64,000 nucleotides of DNA, taken from JACDAL01 sp963849115 (GTDB lineage Bacteria; Actinomycetota; CADDZG01; WHSQ01). Location: contig CAWKGK010000008.1 of assembly GCA_963849115.1 (NCBI GenBank), positions 124,001-188,000 on the forward strand. The letters run 5' to 3'. This document shows positions 58,155 through 64,000 of this stretch, piece by piece. Position 1 is the first letter of the stretch. Each line of letters starts with the position of its first letter. Under the pieces are notes generated by a model, which saw only the letters and a program-made list of their open reading frames with translations, did no database searches and was not told where the DNA came from. The translations under genes and the position numbers were made by a program.

Positions 58155-58551
58155 GCCCGGCCCTTCGGGGGGCCGAGGGCGAGCCGGCGAGGCGGGTCAG
58201 GCCACCGTAGAGCTCGCCCTCTGCCTGCCGCTGTTGGCGCTGGTCTTGGGAGCCTTGGTGGAGCTGTCCCTGCTGGCATCGGACCAGGTGAGGCTATGGC
58301 ATGCGGCGCGTGAGGCGGCGCGCGCCTCGGCCGTCGGGCCGGATCTTTCGTCGGCTGAAGCCGCCGCCGAGCAGGTAGGTCTGGACAACATCGTGGTCGG
58401 GGTGACACCCGACGCTGCTTTCAGAGTTCGAGGCGAGCCGGTGATGGCGACCGTGACCTATCGGCCCCCAGGCCACGTGCCCCTTCTGGGCGAGGCGGTC
58501 TCGCGGCTCGAGCTAAAGGCAGAGGCGGTCATGAGGATCGAGCAGCCGTGA
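58141..58551 (+). CDS. TadE-like minor pilin
   Basis: A 136-residue TadE-family pseudopilin: Arg/Gly-rich leader, then GEAGQATVELALCLPLLALV with the conserved Glu of type IVb pilin segments, and a beta-rich extracellular part. The GTG at 58141 overlaps the end of the pilin gene by 14 bases and its stop overlaps the next GTG. TadE proteins assemble with TadG and Flp at the pilus base or tip. Confidence 0.87.
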   Translation: MLRAKPGPSGGRGRAGEAGQATVELALCLPLLALVLGALVELSLLASDQVRLWHAAREAARASAVGPDLSSAEAAAEQVGLDNIVVGVTPDAAFRVRGEPVMATVTYRPPGHVPLLGEAVSRLELKAEAVMRIEQP

Positions 58552-59207
58552 TCCTCCTGTTCGCCGGCGCCGTCATCTTCCTGTCGCTGCTGTTGGGCTC
58601 GTTTGTCGTTCAGGTGGGAGAGGCATCGGCGCGCGCTGCAAGGGCGCAGACGGCGGCGGACGCGGCCGCCCTGGCGGCGGTCTCTGAGTCCACGCCCTAC
58701 GGGACCGGAGCGCCCGCGGCTGCTGCCGAGAGGATGGCCGAGCTCAACGGGGCCGAGCTCCTCGAGTGCCTCTGCGAAGTGGGGGCGACGGCCGCTCAGG
58801 TCGAGGTCTCGGTGGAAGGCGTGGTGCGGGCGGCCCGCGCCGTCTTCGATCCCGACTTAGTGGGCCCCGCCGCCGGGAGCGCTGCTTCGGGGGGGCTGCA
58901 CCCGGCACTGCTCGCGGCGGTCAACCGCCTCATCGAGGCCGCCGGGGGCTCGATAGAGATCGTCTCCGACTATCGCAGCTCCGATGAGCAAGCCCGGCTG
59001 TGGGCCGGGGCCGTGGCCCGTTACGGTGACCCCGAAGTGGCCGACGATTGGGTGGCCCGGCCCGGGACCTCGGCGCATGAAAGGGGACTTGCGGTCGACC
59101 TGGGAGGCGATATCGAACTGGCGGTCCAACTGATCGAACGATTGGGCCTGCCCCTGAGCAGACCGATGGCACATGAGCCCTGGCACTTTGAGCTCACTCC
59201 CCGGTAG
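58548..59207 (+). CDS. TadG/Rv3654c-like protein fused to VanY-type D,D-carboxypeptidase
   Basis: A 219-residue protein with two parts. Residues 1-25 are a membrane anchor and residues 26-70 an Ala-rich helix (RAARAQTAADAAALAAVSES), as in Rv3654c/TadG-like proteins of Tad clusters. Residues about 116-219 are a VanY/M15-type D,D-carboxypeptidase with DYRSSDEQARLWAGA (Arg143), the zinc motif SAHERGLAVDLG (His177, Asp184) and EPWHFEL (His213). All catalytic residues are present. The GTG overlaps the TadE stop, so it is co-translated with the pilus genes. It may trim peptidoglycan where the pilus crosses the wall. Confidence 0.82.
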   Translation: MILLFAGAVIFLSLLLGSFVVQVGEASARAARAQTAADAAALAAVSESTPYGTGAPAAAAERMAELNGAELLECLCEVGATAAQVEVSVEGVVRAARAVFDPDLVGPAAGSAASGGLHPALLAAVNRLIEAAGGSIEIVSDYRSSDEQARLWAGAVARYGDPEVADDWVARPGTSAHERGLAVDLGGDIELAVQLIERLGLPLSRPMAHEPWHFELTPR

Positions 59208-59318
59208 CCGGTCCCCGATCCAGCTCCGCTGGATTTGCCCCGCACTCCCTACCTGAGAAGCGCGCATAGCGCGATCGACTACCTGGGCCTCCCGGCGCCC
59301 GGCCCGTAGGATGCCGCA

Positions 59319-60893
59319 ATGTCCGATGTCCATCCTCACCAGCTCGTCTCCGATCTCAGCACCCGGTGGCAAGAGGTTGAAACCCGCTTCCACGAGGCCT
59401 ACTGGGAATCGCAGGTGCGCGCCTCCCCCGAATCCGAGCAGGCCCGGACGAATCTGGAGCTAGAGCTGCGGGAGCTCAAGGGGGATCCTGAGCTGTTGCG
59501 GGCCGTCGAGGACGCGCTCGCCAACGACTTACACGAGGCGCACCTGCAGCGTCAGCTCGAGGTCATGCGTTTATCGCTACTCGGGAACCAGATGAACCCC
59601 GGTCAGCGAAGTCGCATCGTCGAGCTGTCGACTGCGGTCGAAAGCGAATTCGCCTCCTTTCGCCCCGAGGTCCAGGGCCGCCGTGTGTCAGACAACGACA
59701 TTCTCGAGATCCTCGTGAGCTCCCCGGACGAGAGCACGAGGCGCCGGGCTTGGGAAGCATCCAAGGAGATCGGTGCACGAGTCTCCGATCGTGTGCGAGA
59801 GCTCGCCCGCACCCGCAACGAAGTCGCCATCGACCTGGGTTTCTCCGATTACTACCGGATGTCTCTGCGTTTGCAGGAGCTCGATGAAACGTGGCTGTTC
59901 GAGACCTTGGACCAGCTGGAACGGCTTACCTCAGAGCCTTTTCGGGCGTGGAAGCAGCGGCTCGATGCCAATCTGTGCGAGCGCCTCGGGCTCGAGAGGG
60001 TCTACCCGTGGCATTACGCCGACCCCTTCTTTCAACACCTCCCCGCGGCAGGTGGACTCAACCTCGACGAGTCGCTTGCTCAAACTGATGCAGCTGATGT
60101 CTCGCTGCGAACGTTCGCTGGTTGGAACATCGACCTTCGGGGTGTTCTCGAGGACTCAGACCTCTATCCGCGGGCGGACAAATGCCAGCATGCGTTTTGC
60201 ATCGATATCGATCGCAGCGGTGACGTCCGCATCCTTGCCAACGTCGTGCCGGGCGAGCGCTGGGTCGAGACCATGCTGCACGAGTCGGGCCACGCGGCTT
60301 ACGACATCTCGATCGATCGAAGTCTTCCCTATCTCCTGCGCCGCCCCACACACACTTTCGTTACCGAGGCGATCGCGATCTTGTGCGGCCGCTTGGTTCG
60401 AGACCGGCGATGGCTGACCAAGATCGCCGCGCTCAGAGAGGTAGATGTCAATAAGCTGTTGTCCGGCCTGGCCCACGCGGCCGCGGCCGAAAGGATCCTG
60501 TTCGCTCGCTGGGGGCTGGTAATGACCCATTTCGAACGCGACCTCTACTCGGATCCGGAGGCGGATCTCGACGCTCGCTGGTGGGAGCTGGTCGAGCGCT
60601 TCCAGCTCGTGCGGCCGCCGCCGGATCGAAGAATGCCCGACTGGGCGGCCAAGATCCACGTGGCAGTGGCCCCCGTCTACTACCACAACTACCTGCTCGG
60701 AGAGCTGCTGGCATCTCAGATCGAGGGGGTCTGCGAGCGGGACGCAGGTGGCGTTTCGGCCTCTGCGCGCGCCGGGGAGCTGTTGCGCAACAAGATCTTC
60801 AAGCTCGGTGCATCGCTGCGCTGGGACGAGCTCATCGAGCAGGCAACGGGCCGACCCCTGGCGGCCGACGATTTTGCCGCCTCGTTGGCCTGA
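59319..60893 (+). CDS. M2/M3-like zinc oligopeptidase
   Basis: A 524-residue cytosolic metallopeptidase related to peptidase families M2 and M3. The zinc site is MLHESGHAAYDIS near residue 324, where HESGH fills the HExxH motif, followed by THTFVTEAIAILCGRL, whose Glu is the third ligand. The C-terminal domain has VAPVYYHNYLLGELLASQ and the RIL-type active-site Tyr/His residues. It should cleave peptides of up to about 20 residues. No signal peptide is present. It stands alone after the Tad cluster. Confidence 0.85.
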   Translation: MSDVHPHQLVSDLSTRWQEVETRFHEAYWESQVRASPESEQARTNLELELRELKGDPELLRAVEDALANDLHEAHLQRQLEVMRLSLLGNQMNPGQRSRIVELSTAVESEFASFRPEVQGRRVSDNDILEILVSSPDESTRRRAWEASKEIGARVSDRVRELARTRNEVAIDLGFSDYYRMSLRLQELDETWLFETLDQLERLTSEPFRAWKQRLDANLCERLGLERVYPWHYADPFFQHLPAAGGLNLDESLAQTDAADVSLRTFAGWNIDLRGVLEDSDLYPRADKCQHAFCIDIDRSGDVRILANVVPGERWVETMLHESGHAAYDISIDRSLPYLLRRPTHTFVTEAIAILCGRLVRDRRWLTKIAALREVDVNKLLSGLAHAAAAERILFARWGLVMTHFERDLYSDPEADLDARWWELVERFQLVRPPPDRRMPDWAAKIHVAVAPVYYHNYLLGELLASQIEGVCERDAGGVSASARAGELLRNKIFKLGASLRWDELIEQATGRPLAADDFAASLA

Positions 60894-61017
60894 TCCTGGG
60901 TGCCGATCCGGCGCGAGGTCATCAAACGCGGGCAGCGGAGTCATGCCGTACCGCTTCGGTACTCGTCCGCGCTTCGAAGACGATGGGCCCCTGGCTACAA
61001 GAGCGGATGATTCGTTG

Positions 61018-61911
61018 CTACAACGCAGCCGTGCGCCGGAAACGAGCGTAGATTGAGCTCGCGTTGGGAGAGATGAACACTACACTCGCTGCTCCCACCG
61101 AGCCGATCGACACCGGCACCGTGACGTTGCCCACATGTTTTCTCGATACCTGGGTGGCAAGCACCCCGAGCCGGAACAGGTCCTCCGCCGAGATATCGCT
61201 TCGGGTGTGGCGCCGGGTGATGTCGATCCAATCGAACAACGCGGCGGGATCTCGTTCAACCTGCTTGCGCAGCTTGGCCAGCAGCATCAACAGAAAGCGG
61301 GCTTGGTTGGTCGATCGAGCAACGTCGCCCGAGGCGAATACCTTTCGAGTCCTCACGTAAGCGAGTGCCGCTCCGGCCCGCAGCAAGTGCGTGCCCTTAC
61401 GCAAACGAGCGCCGGACCCCCCCGGATCGAAGACATCCTGGCTGAGATGGATCTTGACTCCTTTGAGCATGCGCACCACACCTCTGAAACCCTCGAAGCC
61501 CGTCATGACCCATAGATCGAGACGGATGCCCGTGAGGCTCTCTACGGTGCGGGCCATAAGTTGCGGCCCGCCCTGATACAGGGCTTCGTTGATTCTTCCC
61601 ATGCCGTGACCGGGGATGTTGATCCATGAGTCGCGCGGGAAGTTGAGGATGCCGCCCTTCATCGTCTTGGTGTTGAGGCCGATGACATGAAGCGCGTCGG
61701 CTCGGGAGTGATCGGGATTCCCGACGCGCGCGTCGTTACCGATGACAAGCACGAAGATCTTGCCATTGGTGGGCTGAAAGCTCTCGTGGACGGGGCCTGC
61801 GACCATCGGGGCGGCGACTACGCGAGGCACCGAGACAGGCGGGCCGATCAGCCGGAAGCAGGTGATCAGGACGCATAGCAACAGGAGCAAAGCGCAGGCG
61901 CGACGGATCAC
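61018..61911 (-). CDS. LytR-CpsA-Psr (LCP) family transferase
   Basis: A 297-residue membrane-anchored enzyme that attaches teichoic acid or arabinogalactan-type polymers to peptidoglycan. One N-terminal helix (ALLLLLCVLITCFRLIG) is followed by the LCP core with IGNDARV, SRADALHVIGLNTKT, ILNFPRDSWINIPGHGMGRI and NEALYQGGPQLM; the Arg and Asp residues of these motifs bind the lipid pyrophosphate. The GTG at 61911 overlaps the stop of the upstream gene (GTGA). Confidence 0.9.
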   Translation of the reverse strand: MIRRACALLLLLCVLITCFRLIGPPVSVPRVVAAPMVAGPVHESFQPTNGKIFVLVIGNDARVGNPDHSRADALHVIGLNTKTMKGGILNFPRDSWINIPGHGMGRINEALYQGGPQLMARTVESLTGIRLDLWVMTGFEGFRGVVRMLKGVKIHLSQDVFDPGGSGARLRKGTHLLRAGAALAYVRTRKVFASGDVARSTNQARFLLMLLAKLRKQVERDPAALFDWIDITRRHTRSDISAEDLFRLGVLATQVSRKHVGNVTVPVSIGSVGAASVVFISPNASSIYARFRRTAAL

Positions 61912-62534
61912 GACTGGCCTCCTGAAAGCTTGAGCGGTTTCCTGCTCATGTCGAATGCGGCGATCTTCCAACCCTGCTCTTTGCGCTCAAGCCACAGCCT
62001 GGCTCGATGCGAGAGCTTGAACTTACGCTCACTCTGCATCCCACTCGCAACCACCGTGACCTGTGCCGAAGCCCGGCGAGCACTGCCCGCCTGAAGCCCA
62101 ATGCGTGCCCTCCGCCACAGGAGTCGTACATTTTCTGATCTCTGAGGAAGGACGGCATGGGTCTCTTGGAAGGCACGCCACGCGAGATCGGTGAAGGACC
62201 GAGCCGTCGGCTTCTGGCCGAGAAAGATCGCATCGTAGGCATCCTGCACGGCTTCCTTGACCTTGGGCCGTTGGGCTTCGAGCCGTGCTTTGGCGTCCTT
62301 GGTCAGCTGTCCTGGCCTGCCCGCTCTGCTCACGCGCAGTTTCCAGGGTGCGTGATCGATTTTCGGCTCGGTCCGAGGCGGCTCCGAACGCCCTTTTGCC
62401 CGGCTCCCGAACACCTCGAGCGGCGAGCGGCCCTCGCCGCCCACGGCGGCCACCCAGATCAGGGCCACCGCCACGATCGCCACGGAGGCGGCTCCTATCC
62501 ATATTCGCTTGTCGGTAGGCAGATTTGAAATCAA
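61908..62534 (-). CDS. Membrane-anchored hypothetical protein
   Basis: A 208-residue protein with one N-terminal helix (IGAASVAIVAVALIWVAAVG), a basic linker and an extracytoplasmic domain with WKLRVSRAGRPGQL and a Trp-rich C-terminal part (EQGWKIAAFDMSRKPL), resembling anchored NTF2-like or Mce-associated proteins. It is translationally coupled to the LCP gene, so a cell-envelope role is likely. No specific family assigned. Confidence 0.65.
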   Translation of the reverse strand: MISNLPTDKRIWIGAASVAIVAVALIWVAAVGGEGRSPLEVFGSRAKGRSEPPRTEPKIDHAPWKLRVSRAGRPGQLTKDAKARLEAQRPKVKEAVQDAYDAIFLGQKPTARSFTDLAWRAFQETHAVLPQRSENVRLLWRRARIGLQAGSARRASAQVTVVASGMQSERKFKLSHRARLWLERKEQGWKIAAFDMSRKPLKLSGGQS

Positions 62535-62679
62535 AGATCCCCTCGATCTGGCAGGCTGGGCAGGTTATCGCGTTGACTGTCGGTGTGTTCGAAACTTGCG
62601 CTCTCCGGCCCCCGTGGAGCCGAGGGTAAGATTCCGGACTCTCTCATCGCCATAAGCAATTCGCTCTAGGAGGACGGCA

Positions 62680-63021
62680 ATGGAACTGGGCATAGATGTG
62701 CGACGGCTCAACTCGTTTGCCGTCGTCGACGTCAAGGGCGAGGTGGACGTCTACACCGCTCCCAAACTGCGGGAACAGCTCATCGAGCTCGTTTCTGAAG
62801 GCTCTTACGACATCGTCGTCAACCTCGAGGGAGTGGACTTTCTCGACTCCACAGGTCTCGGCGTGCTGGTGGGCGCCCTTAAGCGAGTCAAGGCCCACGA
62901 GGGGGGGCTAGCACTCGTTTGCACTCAGGACAAAATCCTCAAGATCTTCAAGATAACGGGGCTGACCAAGGTGTTCCCCATCTATAACAGCGTCGAGGAC
63001 GCCGCCTCCGAGCCGGAATAG
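62680..63021 (+). CDS. STAS-domain anti-sigma-factor antagonist
   Basis: A 113-residue STAS protein of the SpoIIAA/RsbV type. The phosphorylatable Ser is in VDFLDSTGLGVLVGALKRV near residue 58, and the N-terminal FAVVDVKGEVDVYTAPKLRE is typical. When dephosphorylated, such proteins bind an anti-sigma kinase and free a sigma factor. No kinase or sigma gene is adjacent. AGGAGGACGG precedes the ATG. Confidence 0.92.
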   Translation: MELGIDVRRLNSFAVVDVKGEVDVYTAPKLREQLIELVSEGSYDIVVNLEGVDFLDSTGLGVLVGALKRVKAHEGGLALVCTQDKILKIFKITGLTKVFPIYNSVEDAASEPE

Positions 63022-63053
63022 CTGCCCGGAGGCGGTTCCGTATTTCGGCGGGG

Positions 63054-63089
63054 TTGACTTTTTGATCGCCCAAAACAATAATTGGGCGA
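63054..63089 (+). promoter_or_regulatory. Promoter with flanking operator for the DtxR-type gene
   Basis: A -35 TTGACT (63054-63059) and -10-like AATAAT (63077-63082) are 17 bases apart. The inverted repeat TCGCCCAA (63066-63073) and TTGGGCGA (63082-63089), eight bases apart, covers the -10. Transcription should start near 63089-63091, close to the TTG at 63091. A regulator bound here would shut the promoter. Confidence 0.65.
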
Positions 63090-63090
63090 C

Positions 63091-63813
63091 TTGAAAAAGA
63101 TACTGGTCTCATTCACCAAACCGGATCGCGAGATGTTGAAGGCGATCTACCGCCTCTCCAAAGGGGGCGGGTTCGCCCACACCGGAGCGCTGGCGGACGC
63201 GATCGGCCTGTCTCCCGGGACCGTGACCACGACCATCAAGAGGCTGGCCGAGAGAGATCTGCTCGAGCACCAGCCCTACCGCGGCGTGGAGCTGACGACC
63301 TCCGGACGTCGAGCCGCGGTAGCGGCCATCCGCCGTCATCGCATCGTCGAGCGGTTTCTCTCGGACATGCTGGGCTACGCCTGGAACGAGGCGGATCGCC
63401 TCGCGGGAGCGTTCGAGCACGAGCTCCCTCAGGAGGTGGAGGAGCGCATGTTCGTGGCGATGGACCGCCCCGCGACCTGTCCTCACGGCTTTCCCATCCC
63501 CGAGCCGGACGTCTCCCACATCCCCGAGATGCCGACCCTGTACGCGCTCGAGCCGGGGGCCGAGGCGGTGGTAGCGATGCCAGGCTCAACCGACCCGGCG
63601 GTGGTGAAGTTTCTCGACGCCATGGGCCTCAGGCCCGGTGTCAGGGTGCAGATCAAGGAGAAGCATCCCTTCGATGGGCCGCTGGTGATGAGGGTTGCGG
63701 GCGAAGATCGGACCATCGGGGAAAAGGTTGCGAGCCAGATCTTCGTCAGATTGGTAAAGGGCACGGACGACGGCTCAAACGGACAAGGAAACCTCAACGA
63801 GCAGCCGGCGTAG
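63091..63813 (+). CDS. DtxR/MntR-type metal-dependent regulator
   Basis: A regulator of about 240 residues with an N-terminal winged helix (MLKAIYRLSKGGGFAHTGAL; GLSPGTVTTTIKRLAERDLL), a DtxR-type dimerisation domain (HRIVERFLSDMLGYAWNEADR and the metal-site helices with EHELPQEVEERMF) and a C-terminal FeoA/SH3-like domain (residues about 145-235). It should repress iron or manganese genes when metal-bound. Start TTG 63091 fits the promoter; TTG 63082 lies upstream of the expected transcript start. The gene ends 80 bases before a probable pyrophosphatase gene. Confidence 0.87.
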   Translation: MKKILVSFTKPDREMLKAIYRLSKGGGFAHTGALADAIGLSPGTVTTTIKRLAERDLLEHQPYRGVELTTSGRRAAVAAIRRHRIVERFLSDMLGYAWNEADRLAGAFEHELPQEVEERMFVAMDRPATCPHGFPIPEPDVSHIPEMPTLYALEPGAEAVVAMPGSTDPAVVKFLDAMGLRPGVRVQIKEKHPFDGPLVMRVAGEDRTIGEKVASQIFVRLVKGTDDGSNGQGNLNEQPA

Positions 63814-63894
63814 ACCAAGCCAGGTCTTCCGGTTCATTGGACAGATCGGTTCTAAGGACTGATCGGGTTTAGGAGAGAAGGGAGCAGGGGTTAG

Positions 63895-64000
63895 ATGTCA
63901 CAGTTCTATTTGGCTTCGGAGGGCGGTTACCAAGAGTTCAGCCTCGGGGCCGGCGAGATGTTCTGGCTATATTTCTCGGCCCTGACTGCGCTGATCGCTC
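63895..64000 (+). CDS. Start of a probable membrane pyrophosphatase (HppA-like)
   Basis: The window ends 35 codons into a frame with a good upstream purine stretch (GGAGAGAAGGGAGCAGGGG). The peptide begins with a short polar part (SQFYLASEGGYQEFSLGAG) and then a membrane helix (FWLYFSALTALIA). This N-terminus resembles H+-translocating pyrophosphatases, but the diagnostic catalytic motifs are outside the window, so the name is tentative. Confidence 0.5.
   Translation, partial: MSQFYLASEGGYQEFSLGAGEMFWLYFSALTALIA

Overview
The window reads as chromosome of a high-GC, probably deep-branching or uncultured member of the Actinomycetota. The evidence is family content: PAC2, CGNR, DUF222/HNH, Rv2578c-like radical SAM, MscL with a zinc-ribbon tail, Ku, an Rv3654c-Rv3660c-like Tad pilus cluster, and a bc-type complex with a membrane-anchored Rieske protein. 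GTG and TTG starts and ATGA/GTGA/TTGA stop-start overlaps are frequent. No rRNA, CRISPR array, intact transposase or integrase was recognised. The genus cannot be told from the window.

Layout. 1-3.7 kb: phosphate uptake (DUF47 regulator and Pit), a coiled-coil protein, PAC2 and an Ogt-type DNA repair protein. 3.7-13 kb: a tRNA-Sec gene followed by a near-exact 82-bp copy of its 3' half 2.5 kb away and a third, degraded copy near 12.9 kb. The DNA between the copies mixes gene ruins (GGDEF protein, SRPBCC, SecF tail, flippase head) with intact accessory genes: a PhoX-like phosphatase, a DUF4395-thioredoxin protein, and a potassium module of pore protein, lipoprotein, KhtT-like and KhtU-like proteins. 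13-19 kb: secreted and VOC proteins, MmcQ, Ku with a C-terminal frameshift, gamma-glutamyltransferase. 19-24 kb: a minus-strand sugar or polyol operon (Gfo/Idh dehydrogenase, IolE-like isomerase, ABC binding protein, permease, ATPase). 24-29.6 kb: a receiver/thioredoxin-reductase-like fusion, VOC and LOG proteins, a ruined flotillin gene and a secreted beta-propeller protein.

29.8-39.1 kb: one minus-strand respiratory operon: two small proteins, a broken NrfD-like gene, oxidase subunits II, I and III, a small membrane protein, CtaG-like protein, di-haem cytochrome c, Rieske protein and cytochrome b. Nearly every junction is a stop-start overlap. 39-53 kb: mostly housekeeping and catabolic genes (CGNR regulator, MscL, aldehyde dehydrogenase, TerC, class-III aminotransferase, EamA, VanZ, HtpX), a radical SAM gene under a LexA-type box, and an enolase-superfamily/DUF1611 pair resembling the N-acetyl-D-glutamate route DgcA-DgcN.

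53-59.2 kb: a Tad pilus cluster beside an NlpC/P60 peptidoglycan hydrolase. It encodes CpaE-like, CpaF, a single polypeptide that seems to join TadB and TadC, DUF192, Flp pilin, TadE, and a TadG/Rv3654c-like protein whose C-terminal half is a VanY-type D,D-peptidase. 59-64 kb: an M2/M3-like metallopeptidase, LCP protein, STAS protein, a DtxR-type regulator with a visible promoter/operator, and the start of a probable proton-pumping pyrophosphatase.

Repeated intergenic DNA recurs: 35-nt imperfect palindromes in pairs at 24.2 and 52.9 kb, a different 33-nt pair at 57.7 kb, and the CRP-like palindrome TGTGGCGCGCGCCACA at three loci, two of them in the Tad cluster. Several otherwise well-kept genes (Ku, CtaG-like, HNH) carry one- or two-base frameshifts; these could be real lesions or read errors.
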